NCBI GenBank assembly: GCA_028386065.3 | Contig: JAKUCV010003563.1 | Span: forward strand, 62,001-126,000 | Direction: 5' to 3' | Origin: Turnera subulata | Taxonomy: Eukaryota; Streptophyta; Magnoliopsida; Malpighiales; Passifloraceae | Length of the DNA stretch: 64,000 nucleotides | In this document: positions 12,504 to 24,471 of the stretch, piece by piece | How the letters are laid out: each line of letters opens with the position of its first letter | Position numbering within the stretch: the first letter of the stretch is position 1 | Notes under the pieces: model-generated | Databases searched by the model: none | What the model saw: the letters and a program-made list of their open reading frames with translations, nothing else | What the model was told of the DNA's origin: nothing | Translations under genes and position numbers: made by a program

Positions 12504-13433
12504 GGGATCGGCTTCGCCGGAAACTAACTCCTAAACTCCAGTTTGCGTACAGAAAATCACATTCACCCCAGTTCTGTATATTAAGGGTGGCCTGACAACG
12601 CTCTTTTTGGCCGTAAAGAACCCCAAGTTCTTCCGTCAGGAGGTGAATTTTGGACCCAACTGTGCTGCTACTTCAGCTTCCTGCAAATTTTTTTTTGGCT
12701 CTAGATAAATTATGAACCCTTAGAGAATGGCTTAACTGAAGTCTCAAAAAAAATTTTTGGATAGTCATGACGTACAGAAGTTTCCCCTTCACCGGGGAAC
12801 CTCCTCTGCTTTTTGCTCCCAATTGTCAAGTTTTGTATCTCCATCTCTGTAATTCCATTCTCACCCGATGTCTTGGAATTTTCCTTGTTGTTTCATTAAC
12901 GTGTTCCGGTTGTATAAAATTTTGTACTTGTTCGGCCGCTTTTAATTATTAAAAAACTATTTATATTGTAGTCTCCTTGTGTTCAATTCCATCCATCTTT
13001 AGCGTACAAGTTACGTTTATGACCATAGTATAATCAGTCATTCTGAATTACTCTTCATATAATCATATCAACCTACACCCGACCAGAACTTACCAACTAG
13101 AGCACTCAAAGGGCATAGTATTGTCAACTGAAGTTGACAATTTACAAGCTACATATTATAAAGACCGACCTCGGTATTACTTCAACTACAGCTCATCGGA
13201 GCTCCGTTGGCTTTGGCTTTGGATTTGGATTGAGACGTTGAATTCAGTATCAGTACCCGTTAGTTTTCAAGTGATGGCTTCGCTAAGTGGAGTAACTTAA
13301 TAAAGTTTCTATCTTTTACTTCAAAAGAGAACGTTTGTGTAATTAACTATTTGGAAAAGAAAAAATCCCTCAAGTCTCTCTACTGTATCTACATATTCTG
13401 CCGCCAAACTTTAATAACAGAAACATCTGGAGA
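12504..13433. other. MEI2-like 3' UTR and spacer to APO4
   Basis: The first few hundred bases after the stop are probably 3' UTR, ending somewhere before about 12970. The rest is the promoter region of the next gene on the same strand. No other gene is visible. Confidence 0.5.
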
Positions 13434-14806
13434 ATGCAGCGACGAATAATACCCATAATTTCCCGCTTGAACCCAACAAATTTCCATCCACACCGGACCC
13501 TATCCTTCTCGCCGGAGACACCTCTCCCTTACCTCGGCGACACCGACGATCCTCTGTATGCAGACGTACCCAGACCCCGAAGAGACAAGTCGGAGAGGAA
13601 ACCGTACCCGACTCCGATGAAGATCTTGATCCAGAGAGCAAAGCAAGAGCGAGAAGCCAGAAAGGCCCAGCCTTGTAGAATGCTGGAGCACCCGCCGGAT
13701 AACGGCTTATTAGTCCCCGAACTCGTCCCCCTGGCTCACCGGGTCTACCGAGCTCGCGAGTCGCTCCTCTCTGGGCTCGCCAAGCTGGTCCAAGCCATCC
13801 CCGTTCTTCGCTGCAGGTAATGGCTAAATTCATTTTGAGGTCTTTTGGTTCTTGAATTTGTGTGTGTGTGTGTGTGTGTGTTTTTTTTTTTTTTCTGTTT
13901 CTTGTTAGTTTATTTGGTTTTTATTTTGTGGGTTATAGGTTCTGTAATGAGGTCCATGTTGGTCGTGTTGGTCATGAAATAAGGACATGTACTGGTCCGG
14001 CAAGTGGGTTTCGATGTGCAACTCATGTTTGGAGGAGGGGAAGTGTAAGTGATGTGGTTTTCTTCCCGAAATGCTTCCATTTGTATGACCGCGTAGGGAA
14101 GCCTAGAGTTGTGCATGATGAGAGGCATAGAGTCCCACGAATCCCTGCCATTGTTGAACTCTGTGTTCAGGCAGGTGTGGACCTGGAAGAGTATCCTACT
14201 AAGAGGAGGACGAAGCCCGTGTATTCTATTGAAGGAAGGATTGTTGATTTCGAACAAATGGTTGAAAATGATCAAATGTCCGGAAACAATATTGATCCTT
14301 CCTCCGGTTCTGATTTCGCGGCGAAATTGGATGAAGCACCGGGAGGTTGTGAGGTGGAGAGGAGTGTTAGTAATTTGGATGAAGTGACTGACTTGAGGGA
14401 ATTAAGCGTTTTAACTATGAATTCTTGGTTAGAAATGATATCGGGAGCGAAGAAGATAATGGAGAAGTATAGTGTGTTAACTTGTGGATATTGCCCTGAG
14501 GTTCAAGTAGGTCCTAAGGGACATAAGGTGAGGATGTGCAAGGCAACGAAGCACCAAGTTCGTGATGGTCAGCATGCTTGGCAGGAAGCAACAATAGATG
14601 ATCTTGTGGGTCCAAATTATGTCTGGCATGTTCGAGATCTGGATGGGCCGCCGCTGGATAACAATTTGAAGAGGTATTATGGCAAGGCTCCAGCTGCAGT
14701 GGAGCTGTGCATACAGGCTGGCGCCCCTGTTCCCGATCAATATAGGAGTATGATGAGACTAGATGTGGTGCCTCCTGACCGTGATGAATTTGATCTGGTT
14801 GCTTGA
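13434..14806 (+). CDS. APO4: APO protein 4, mitochondrial-type (organellar intron splicing family)
   Basis: Two exons, 13434-13816 and 13939-14806, give 416 residues with one phase-2 intron that holds a TG microsatellite (about 13859-13880) and a T run. The N-terminus is Arg-rich and lacks acidic residues over its first ~20 positions, as in a mitochondrial presequence. The block LPYLGDTDDPLYADVPRPRR is characteristic of APO4. Two APO repeats follow, each starting with a CxxC pair: C127/C130 (CRFCNEVHVGRVGHEIRTC) and about C310/C313 (CGYCPEVQVGPKGHKVRMC), with later conserved His and Cys and Trp-containing HVW/HAW motifs. APO proteins are plant-specific RNA-binding factors; APO1 supports plastid intron splicing, and APO4 is annotated as mitochondrial. 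Location here is inferred from the presequence and the homology. Confidence 0.93.
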
Positions 14807-16535
14807 AATGGTAGTCGTTTATGCTAACAGATGTGAATTGTCATGCTGCGTTTGTATGCTTGACTGCATCTTCATCTTAGGTACACAGATTTGATTGCTT
14901 GTTTAATTGGGGCAGTTAATTACCATGTATCTGATACTTGAAGCATTGTTATTGCAAATTCTCAGAGAAGTATGATGGTGGCTAGCTAATCCCACCTTTG
15001 TTGGGCATTGCAGTATCATTCCATGTTGCAGAGTTATGAGGATGCTTGTGGTAGAGCAGGTGATTGTGCCTCAATCAACTCTTTAATCTCTAACCGGGAT
15101 CCACCCTCCATCTCCTAGTGCCAGGGGCTGTTCAACTGAAATCCGATGTTGGTTAAAACATGGTTTAAGAGACGAAGCCATAGGCATGATTTGCTGGAAT
15201 GCTGTGGAGAATGTTGGCCGCTGAAAAGACGGAGCAAATTTAAGCATGTTTCTGATGGTGAGAGCATTAACGCATTGGCTTTCAGAGAAAGGCTGAGTGG
15301 CGCTCTCTGGTTCAAGATGGAATTTGTATTGAAGCTGAAACTGCTTTCTTGGTTCCCGTAAAGCTCGTGCAAAATTATCTTGAGTAATTTGTTACTGATA
15401 TAATGGCAGCGGCAGTTCAGTTTGACAGGTAAGCTAAAGCAATGCAACATACACAAAATTCGTGCAGTACTTGTGTAGACGAATTATGTGGCAAATGATT
15501 AGTTTTTGTTGTGGAACTGATGCGCCGCTATGCAATTCATAGAATCTCTTTGCGTGTCCTTTTCGGTTACACTATACGGTGGAGTTCTTGAAATGAACTT
15601 GATGTTCTCAATGTAGCATAAATGTTCCAGAGACTTCAAAACATTCCTTCTTTTCGTCATCTGATTCTCATCTGATTTATGTGGCAAATGATTGTCTTTG
15701 CGTCTCCTTTTCGGTTACACTATATCATGTTATGATAATATGGAATTCTTTTCATGAATCATTGTTTATCTTTGGTTTTTGCCTTCAAAAGCACTTCTAT
15801 TCTAGCGTATCGCAAAGGTCCATCTGGTTTCCTCCTTGGTCTGAAAAGTGTCTTGTTACTCGCATAACTATAACCTCAAGGGGGCAGACAAAAAGAAGGG
15901 ACCTTGTCTGTCCTAGAAAAGGAGTATTACACAGAAATATCATGGGCCATCCATGTCCAAATCATGTATATTCCCTACACCTCCTGGTTGTTTACTATGG
16001 CCTAGACAACAAAAAAGTTGGTTTTTGGCGTCGGCTTGCATAAAGCTTAGTTGAGCTACAACGGCATGAAACATTTCCCAATTCATACTTAGGCCCAGAT
16101 TACGCTCCATAATGGGTCGCCAATCCAGTTTCACTAATTGCGTATCATCGGTGAAGGCCCAGTGTCTAAGTTTCTCCTTTTTTTTTTGAGTGGGGTTTCT
16201 TTTCTCCTATTAAAAATGCCAATTATTTACTCTAATCATCTAGATTAAACTTAAAGATAAGATTTCATTTTTTGAGCGAAATGATAAGATTGAGTACACC
16301 TCGCCATCTCGGCTAGAATTAGAAAATTTTTGTATTATATTTATAAGCTGACATAAGACTGACAAATACTATAAGACAAGGAACATGAATCTTGATTGCA
16401 AGCATTAAACTCTTCAACTTCCATAGACATCTTCCAGATTTAAAAAAAAAAATCATAGAACTTTTCTTCTTCTTTTTTCGTTGGTTTAAATAAAAACATA
16501 GAAATCGATTATTGGAAATTGTAGTTAAAACACAA
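14807..16535. other. APO4 3' UTR and intergenic spacer
   Basis: No gene is recognisable. The segment contains an imperfect direct duplication near 15481-15724 (listed separately). The proximal part may be 3' UTR of APO4. Confidence 0.45.
15481..15724. repeat. Imperfect direct duplication in spacer
   Basis: Two blocks occur twice in the same order. Block one (TTATGTGGCAAATGATT) lies within 15481-15500 and 15674-15693. Block two (CCTTTTCGGTTACACTATA) lies within 15548-15576 and 15696-15724. The blocks are 47 bp apart in the first copy and almost adjacent in the second, so one copy has gained or lost sequence. Confidence 0.75.
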
Positions 16536-16570
16536 AAAAAAAAAAAAGAGAGAGAGAGAGAGGGAGAGGA
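16535..16570 (+). repeat. A-tract plus GA microsatellite upstream of the WD40 gene
   Basis: A run of about 14 A is followed by a GAGAGA repeat, roughly 230 bp upstream of the WD40 start codon. GA repeats are frequent in plant core promoters and 5' leaders; function here is not shown. Confidence 0.7.
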
Positions 16571-16662
16571 TGAGAGTCATATGGTTAAGTAATAAAAAAA
16601 AGAACAAAAGAAACTCAAAAAACAACTGTTCAGGCTTTAGTTTTTTATTGGCGCCTGGGGGA

Positions 16663-16672
16663 TATATAAATA
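16663..16672 (+). promoter_or_regulatory. TATA box of the WD40-repeat gene
   Basis: TATATAAATA sits about 120 bp upstream of the ATG at 16794 in otherwise GC-richer sequence, a suitable place for a core promoter with a leader of roughly 90 bases. Confidence 0.55.
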
Positions 16673-16793
16673 CATTCTTTTGCAGTTTTCACGAACCCTT
16701 TGCCATTCCTCGCGCTCGCCAGGGACAGGAGGAAATAAACAAAACCGAGAAAGGGCTTTACTACTGCTACTCCACACAATCGCACCACAGGAA

Positions 16794-19700
16794 ATGAGCG
16801 CGCCTCGCTCTATTCTTAAAAAGCCTAAACTAGAGCACCAAAACGGAGACGCTAATGATGAATCTGCAGAGAACAAAACGACGTCGATTGCCACCCACCG
16901 AGGAGGAGGAGGAGAAGGAGGAGGAGACGACGATGTTAACAGCAGGGACGAGCAAGAGGAAGCCTTGGTTGCCCTAATCGAACACCGCCAACGTGAAGTC
17001 CAACACCACACTCAACGCGTTTCTTACTATCAATCCCTGGTTAGTTTTCTCCTCCTCCTCCTTTTTTTTTTTTTTACATTTTCTAATTTATTTTTATTCT
17101 TACTATTATTATGTGTACTCTTGATAATCATTCTTAGAACCGTTACGGTTACTTTATGAACCCAATTTATCGATGTTCACAGCGGAAAGTACATTACTTT
17201 ACTGGGTTAATAAATTCAGTTGGTCTTTTTTTGCTTTAAAACCTTACTTAAGAAGTTCAAAATTAGGTTTAACATTCCATTAATTAAAAAAATTGAAGTA
17301 AACCGTATCGTTGTTGTGGGATGGATTCTTGGCTGATTTTTTGTTTGAAAAAATGAAGCTGGCCGAGGCAGAGAAGAAATTGGCTGAATCAAAAGCTCAA
17401 TTGGGCCGCTTACGTGGTCATGGCAATGCAGTGTCATCTAAGAGTTCTGTTGAAAATGGAGCTAAAGTTGTGAAGGCAGAGGGAAGATCAGCTAGCCCAA
17501 TTCAGGCAAATGAGGGTTCTTCGAGAAACCAGCTCCAACCAAGGAGGACCGAGCTTGTGGTTCCGGCTATGAATGATAAGGTTTCCCAATCAACAAGATC
17601 GACAGGCTCTGGTGCAAGACATACCGGTGGTTCTAGTGCTCAGTCGAGTCCTTCCACCCAGTCTAATAGTGTTGCTAGAGTTAAAGAAGAGAAGCCTTGG
17701 AGAAGTACTCCCAATGCTGAAGTTGTCGAGGTCCAGGATAGAGTGAAACGCAAGCTCGGTAATGCTATCGTCTTATGGAATTGCTGTTTCTGTTTCGTAT
17801 GGTGCATCTTTTCCCAGTTACATTTGCATGCTCCACAGTTTGCTTTCGTGATATTTACTTAGCTGTATATGGGGTTCACCTTTCCTTTCTTTTTTATACT
17901 TTCAGAAGAGAAAGAACACAAGGAATTGATTCCGCTTGTAAGTAAAAGCTCCTACCCACATACAGTCAACTGTTATGCTAGTAATCACATCTCAAGTCAG
18001 CACAAGAGGAAGATGAGAAGTCTCGCTTTATGTCCCTTGAATGATCAGCTTTTTGTGACCAGGTACTAGGGAATAATATGCTATAAGTGAAATGAAAGAT
18101 ATGATGTTGGAAAGGTTAACTGCAATGTTATCTTTTTCAATTATTCAAGGAATTCCTATGATTGCTAGTGGACAGATAAAGGAGTAAACCTGATAAAAAT
18201 TCTCTTGTGCATCTTGAATGCATCACCTGTTCATACAGTTCATTATGTCAATTCCTGAGTAGCTGTTTGGCATAATATGCTTTTATTTTACTCGTGTAAT
18301 ATACATGATCTAACTTTTATAATCTTTTGAAATGAATACAGCGCTTTGGATGGAATGGTCAACTTATGGCAACTTCAGTCCCGAGGGTAAGTCTGGTAGT
18401 TTGTTTCAGTATGTATGGGCTCTTTGAATAATGGTCCAAAGATGTATGCACAATAGCAACAGGCACCGTTTGCTAGGCGAGTAGCATGTAATTCTGTGAT
18501 TGTAACCAACTGATGGGGGAATGCACATAGGATGCTTCTGAAAACATGCCTACAATAACCAAGGAGTTCAAATTTTGTTAGATTTATCTAGTATCAATTT
18601 TTTTTTCTCCTTTTCACAGAAAACAATTTAGGCTAGTGTTGGTTCCGAACTTTAGAGAGATCAACCCTCCCTAAATAAGCATATGCCGTGTTAAGCAATA
18701 AGCACATAGTATTCTTGAGTAAAAGGCAAAAGATGATTCTACCTTTGTAACTGTTTTGTATTGTTTGGTATTCATTGTAGAATCATCCACCTTTGTAAGT
18801 GTTTTGTATTGTTAGGCATGCATAGCATGATTGTAAAATCATCTACTTTGTAAATATATTGTATTGTTAGGTATGCATAGCATTCTTTGTACTGTTGGAT
18901 CTTTTTCTCTCCAGCTTAAAGAGAAATGCCTTTTTACATTCATGATAAAAACAACCTCCATTGCTTTCGTTCTACTGGGCTTAATTTTCAGATCTATGTT
19001 TCCCTAAATTTCAGGTCTAGTGCTTCTCTACTTAGTTCTACTGATTGTGCATCTTCAAAGCATCGTCATTGGCCAGAAGATGTAGCCTGGCACCCGCAGG
19101 GAAACAGCTTATTCTGTACATACACTGCTGATGGCGGGGATTCCCAGATATCTGTCCTGAATTTTAATAAGGCACAAAGGGTATGATTAATATGAAACAG
19201 ATGTTAGAAAACAAATACACTGACAACACTTTAAGAGTTCTGGGAACATTGTGTATGGTTTGCACATACTCTTTTTTGTTTACCTCACAGACATGGAATT
19301 ACAACCGTTGGTCTAGCAACTTCCCTATGGAGCACTAAGGTTTTCTAGAGTAAATTTCCTGACTTGAAATTTTTATCCCAACAGGGATCTCGTGTCACTT
19401 TCTTGGATGATAAGCCTCATCTTAAGGGTATTATCAACAGCATCATGTTCATGCCCTGGGAGGACACATGCTTTGTCACTGGTGGTAGTGACCATGCTGC
19501 TGTTATTTGGAAGGAGAAAGATCAAGAGAACTCATGGAAGCCAAAGGCGTTGCACAGGAATCAGCATTCTTCTGCTGTGATGGGACTTGCCGGGATGTAT
19601 CATAAGCAGATTGTACTGACAGCTGGTGCAGATAAGAGAATTATTGGGTTCGATGTCCAAGGAGGGAGAGCAGATTACAAGCACCAACTAGATAGTAAAT

Positions 19701-20530
19701 GCATGAGCGTTCTGCCAAATCCATGTGACTTCAATCTCTTCATGGTTCAAACAGGGTAAGAAGCATGCTAGTTTTTTCAGCCTGTCCTCTTTCTGGCTTT
19801 TGTTAACTGACATAGTGCATCATTACATGATTGTTGCTTCTCCACCATCAGTACAAAAAGGAAAAAAAAAAATAAAAAATAATCTTCCCTATCAATTAGG
19901 TCTGATGTTGCATTATGCTCTGGTCATCTTCACCTTATATTCTACCAGATATGACCACACTAGTCATACATTTATCCGTATCTCACAAGATTTTAGCATA
20001 AAAGCTCAACTACAGGACACCGCTTGGAATTTTAATACACGACCAACAAAGGAAGCGTAGGGGTATCGTGTTTGATTTTATCCAGGAGATTATAGTGTCA
20101 GGGTGGGAGGAACCTGGAATGCATTAAGTTTTGTTGTCCTCTCTCTAATTGCAGGTTTTATAGATGTTGTATCCTGCTCGGAAGTTTAACAATATGGTGT
20201 TCCACGTGCAGGACCCCTGAGAAGCAGCTCAGACTCTTTGATATCAGATTGAGGCAGACAGAAATACACACTTTTGGGTTTAAGCAAGAAAGCAGTGACT
20301 CTCAGTCTGCTCTGATCAATCAAGCTTGGTCTCCTGATGGATTATACCTCTCATCAGGTTCAGTAGACCCTATAATCCACATCTTTGATATCAGATATAA
20401 AGCTCACAAGCCATCCCAGTCTGTAAGGGCTCATCAGAAACGAGTGTTCAAGGCAGAGTGGCATTACACTTTCCCACTTTTGATCTCTATATCTTCTGAT
20501 CTGCACATTGGTTTGCACAAGACCTCTTGA
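16794..20530 (+). CDS. WD40-repeat (transducin-like) protein of unknown function
   Basis: Seven exons: 16794-17039, 17359-17758, 17906-18062, 18342-18386, 19015-19180, 19385-19755, 20212-20530. Total 1704 nt, 567 residues, all GT-AG and in frame. The ATG at 16794 is followed by MSAPRSILKKPKLE and acidic and glycine-rich stretches. A short coiled-coil candidate spans about residues 60-100 (ALIEHRQREVQHH... LAEAEKKLAESKAQLGRL) across the first junction, then a Ser/Thr-rich linker. From about residue 240 come WD40-type repeats with motifs such as LDGMVNLWQL, WPEDVAWHPQGN, SDHAAVIWKEK, GADKRIIGFD and SVDPIIHIFDIR. A beta-propeller scaffold role follows from the fold; the specific partner or pathway is not known to me. 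The exon 2 acceptor (ATGAAG|CTGGCC) is pyrimidine-poor and is the least certain boundary. Confidence 0.88.
18734..18898 (+). repeat. Three degenerate tandem copies in a WD40 gene intron
   Basis: A unit of about 48-56 bp containing CTTTGTAA...TTGTATTGTT recurs three times, beginning near 18741, 18789 and 18845. It lies in the long intron between exons 4 and 5. The copies differ by substitutions and small indels. Confidence 0.75.
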
Positions 20531-21196
20531 TCTACGTATCAATGAGTCATTACTTTCGAAAATTTCTTCTCGGTTCATTTTTGCTTTGTTGCTCCTCATT
20601 TTGCAATGGGCTGAAACCCTGCAACTTGTTTGTAAGGGGAACAATGAAGCTGAAAGTATTTTCTGTTTCTTTTGTCATCGGATTCAAGTAAAAGATGACG
20701 AAATTTTGGGGACTGAGAAATAGATGTTAGATGGGCTCATACTTGACTTCAGGGATATTTTGGTTACCATGATCTGGTGTGGTTAAGTACCTGCCATTAC
20801 GCCATTCATTATTCTTTACCATGGATCTTTCATAGGAAGCGCATGCAGTCTAGACGTCCAAGTGGGCCTCAAGCCCATTGTTCATTTTTAGAGCATCTTC
20901 AATCCCTATCAGCAAATCAGTTAAAGAGTCCAGATACACAAGCAAGGACCTTCCACTAGTGATCCATACTAAATTGCAAAAAATAGACCAAGGCTAACGA
21001 CTATCCCATGAGGGCTTGAATCCACCTTTGCAGAGGGTGATTCCATGTTTATCGTGTAGTTTGACTGGACTCATAAATTGTTACCATGTTTTCATAGACA
21101 AGTTCGTTTTAATTTTTTTTTTAAACATAGTACTTCCGATCTCATCTAACATTATATTATCTTAGCCGAAATGTGCAAAATGAAATCTGCATACTC

Positions 21197-21266
21197 AACA
21201 TCAGACAAGGAATCGAAACCGTAGAGAGATTATTAGTCAAAAAAAAAAAAAACATTAGACAAGGAA
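21197..21266 (+). mobile_element. Micro retro-insertion scar 1
   Basis: A 16-bp direct repeat with one mismatch (AACATCAGACAAGGAA at 21197-21212; AACATTAGACAAGGAA at 21251-21266) flanks 38 bases that begin TCGAAACCGTAG and end in an uninterrupted A tract. This is the structure of a poly(A)-tailed target-primed insertion with only about 26 bases of body. Confidence 0.65.
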
Positions 21267-22285
21267 ACCAAAAAGTGAAACAGCGTTCCTCCCAGGATGC
21301 CCACTGTCCATATAACACCGAACTTGATGAAAAGAACTTAGTTGGTTACTTGTTAAAGGATGAAGATCAAACAATTTTGGTCAGGATTACTCTTGACTTT
21401 CGTGTTAGTGCGTCAAGATTTCCCGAGTCTTCTTCCTAGTGGGAAACATCAAGAGATATGAAGTGGATTTACCAACAGATATGGAGTGAGACGATGAGAT
21501 AAATGTCATTCCATAATGCCATTTCCATGTAAAAGTGCAAGTCTTTGCTTAGGCAGACTTGGAACTTTAGGGTCTTTCACAAGTCTATGTAATCTCCCAC
21601 CACCATCTTCCAATGGTCGACCTCCTCTCTTCCTCGCTGACTTGACGATGCAGCTCTAAATCCTTTTGATCCATTAATACCATGCATCTCTTAAAAGTTG
21701 TTTGAATACTGAAGGATTCCCACCAAAGAGAAATACACCCAAGTGACAAAAATTATTCTAATATTCTTAAAAAAAGATTAATTAACCACCCTAATTTTAA
21801 CTTGAAGCTCTGTATAGTGTCCTGTCACCTTGTGGGGCAGAATGGCTCCTCATGCCGTGGGCAATGCTCCTGATAGAAGACTTGATAAGTCGTGCATGCC
21901 ACATCTGTCCACCTTATTTTATCATCCTGAAATACTATTGTCAAAAGGTAAAGAAAAAGTAATGGGGTCTAGCTATTATCCTAAGCTTTCAGGGGATCAA
22001 TAGGAAGATATGGTAGCTGATTAGAGGCCTCTATGTGCCACAAAAGCAGCAGACATGCATAACTAGGCTTTAGTTTGCCATGTCTGCTGGTCTCATCAGC
22101 CTTTTTATTAAGCAACCAGCTTAATTATTATTCACCTTTCCTCTCCCTCCGGCTTCAATCCATGTTTTGCTTGCCTATATGCCAGCATTACCTTTTCATT
22201 ATTATTTCTTTTGAAAATGAAAGCCAGTTTAATGTTATTGAATTCCTGACGGCAAACTGTGGATTTAGGTTGTAAACGATGTCAA

Positions 22286-22337
22286 CAAACAATCATACCT
22301 TTCAGACAAAAAAAAAAAAACAAACAATCATACCTTT
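22286..22337 (+). mobile_element. Micro retro-insertion scar 2
   Basis: A perfect 17-bp direct repeat (CAAACAATCATACCTTT at 22286-22302 and 22321-22337) flanks only CAGAC followed by 13 A. It reads as a target-site duplication around a poly(A) tail with a five-base body. Confidence 0.8.
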
Positions 22338-22884
22338 AGCAAGTCCCATAAGTATTAAGATGTATTGTGTAATTGAAAGAATGCCAATTGGATAGAAATC
22401 CAAAAGAGACTAGATCTGTAAAAACAAGCACACCTTTCTTTCCTTGTTAATGTTCATTGCTCAAAGTCTCAAACCATTAATTTTTTTAAAAAAAGATACA
22501 AGGAGTTGTTGGCTTACGGCGGAGCTGGATTATCTGCCCTCCTAACAACTCTTCCTAATGAAGCTGTCAGGGACCATTATTCCCTATCTAGACATCACAT
22601 TATACGTCACAATTGCTCAAAAAGTGTAATCAACCTCCACCTTTTGTTTTCAAGGACAAGAGTTTACTTCTTAAATAAGCAACATAGAGTCTATGAATTT
22701 TTTACTGCAGTGTGTGGAAAGCAAGAATCTGCCTGATTGCGAGCGCTTCTCTCACTAAAAATTTCTCTCACTAAAATTTTCTCTGGAAATTTCTGTTCTT
22801 TCAACGTTATTTCCCTGAGAAAATTCTCGCGGTAGTTCTTCTCCACCTTCCATCAACCCCTGATAGTCAATCCATTCTTCTCCC

Positions 22885-24471
22885 ATGGCCATTGATTCAT
22901 GTTCTACTGTCTTTGATTCTAACGGAGCTCTTTGTGCTAAGCCTGCTATGGCTCTGAATCTAGATCATCTTGATCTTTTGCTGAAGACGCGTGCTCCTGT
23001 ACGGAATCAGTCGAAGGGGAAAAACGCTGCTTCGATTCTTACTCCATCCTCTTCAATGGCGCCACCTACTTCATCCACAAAATTGGGGCCAATTGCACCC
23101 CCTGCTGCTTCTCCTTGCAATTTGGGGCTTAGGGTTTCCTCTGCTGTGGATTTGATCCCGACTGTCTCTGTTCCTGTCTCTATTGTTGACCAGCAGTCGC
23201 GTCATGTTTCGCCAACTCTAGTGGCACCACCACCTGGTATTTCTCGTCCATCTTGGGCTTCTGTGGCTACTGGTAATTCTACTGTTTTCCATCAACCACT
23301 GCAATTTGTTCCTCCTGTTTTTGCTGCTGACTCAAATGTCCTTACAATTCCTTCGAATCTAATTGAGCTTGGGCGCAAAAAGTTCTCCACATGTCTTGTA
23401 GGGCAGTTTATGGGCAAATCGCCGAAGCTTGGTTTCATAAGTGCTATGGCCACTAAACTCTGGGGAAAGCAGGGACCTGTCTCTGTATCTCACTACAACT
23501 CGGGTTTATTTCTTCTTAACTTTCTGACTGATACTGCCTTGCAACGAGCGCTACATGGAGGCCCATGGCATATTGGTGGTATTCCATTGCTTCTACGTCA
23601 ATGGTGCCCAAACATCAAACCTGTTGATCTCAATACTCCAATTATTCCAGTTTGGGTTCAATTGAATCATGTTCCCCCTGAATTGCTCACAACGGAGGGG
23701 CTGAGTTACCTAGCCAGTGTGATAGGCAAACCTCTGCACCTTAATCAAGACTGCTCACGCCTCTTCTCTGAGCGAGTGAATGTCTGCATTGAGGTTGATT
23801 TCTCCAAACCAGTTCTTCATGCCATTACTATTGCCATTGATGGATGTACTCGTACTGTTGATGTGACCTATTCATGGCAACCTCAACTCTGTGAGATATG
23901 TCATACTTGGGGTCATCACCATCTCACTTGTCATGCTAAGAGGCCCACTACTGTTTGGATTCCAAAATCTGCACATGTAGACCCTGCTTATGCTGCTTCC
24001 CCGCCTAACCACCATGACTCTGAAGTTTTGCCATCGTCTTTGCCTGTTGTCATTGCCCCGCAATCTACTGAAGCTACTGTCTCTGTTCCTGTAGCTCCTT
24101 TAGTTGCAGCATCCACTATCCCTCATGTGGATAATTCTGATCCCGTTCCTCTTATTGTGGAAGGTGTTGAGGCTACTATGGAAAATGCTGCTGTTATTGC
24201 AGGCATTAATGCTGTCCTCGTAGATAGTGCTGTTGTTCCTCCTGATGGTGTTGTTATTGCTATTGATAATGTTACTACTGTCTCTTCTGTTTGTGATGTT
24301 GGCCCTTGCTCAATTCCCCCTGCCAAACAATCTCGAGTGACCACAAATGTTGCTGGCAAAATAAAAAATGCTGGCACCAAACCTAAAAGAGGACGGGGTA
24401 AGACTAAGCAGCTGCCTGCTCCTCTTGTTTCTCCAAGTGAGACTAGTGCCCCGCTTATAATACCTGCATAA
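22885..24471 (+). CDS. LINE ORF1 protein: DUF4283 domain and CCHC zinc knuckle
   Basis: An uninterrupted 528-codon frame. A low-complexity Ser/Pro/Val-rich N-terminus is followed by a DUF4283-type region at about residues 155-300 (LHGGPWHIGGIPLLLRQWCP) and a CX2CX4HX4C knuckle at about 336-349 (CEICHTWGHHHLTC). The C-terminus is Val/Ala-rich and ends in a basic patch (KPKRGRGKTKQ). In plant L1 elements this protein binds the element RNA in the retrotransposition particle. The stop codon overlaps the ORF2 start by one base (TAATG), which suggests translation of ORF2 by reinitiation. This ORF is intact while ORF2 is not. Confidence 0.9.
   Translation: MAIDSCSTVFDSNGALCAKPAMALNLDHLDLLLKTRAPVRNQSKGKNAASILTPSSSMAPPTSSTKLGPIAPPAASPCNLGLRVSSAVDLIPTVSVPVSIVDQQSRHVSPTLVAPPPGISRPSWASVATGNSTVFHQPLQFVPPVFAADSNVLTIPSNLIELGRKKFSTCLVGQFMGKSPKLGFISAMATKLWGKQGPVSVSHYNSGLFLLNFLTDTALQRALHGGPWHIGGIPLLLRQWCPNIKPVDLNTPIIPVWVQLNHVPPELLTTEGLSYLASVIGKPLHLNQDCSRLFSERVNVCIEVDFSKPVLHAITIAIDGCTRTVDVTYSWQPQLCEICHTWGHHHLTCHAKRPTTVWIPKSAHVDPAYAASPPNHHDSEVLPSSLPVVIAPQSTEATVSVPVAPLVAASTIPHVDNSDPVPLIVEGVEATMENAAVIAGINAVLVDSAVVPPDGVVIAIDNVTTVSSVCDVGPCSIPPAKQSRVTTNVAGKIKNAGTKPKRGRGKTKQLPAPLVSPSETSAPLIIPA

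Larger units (their letters stand above)
20531..22680. other. WD40 gene 3' UTR and gene-free spacer
   Basis: No gene is recognisable. Two short retro-insertion scars occur here (21197-21266 and 22286-22337, listed separately). The right end is the target site of the LINE. Confidence 0.5.

Noticed and set aside
13411..13833. 140-codon minus-strand frame overlapping APO4 exon 1
   Set aside because: It is a shadow of the GC-rich APO4 coding exon.
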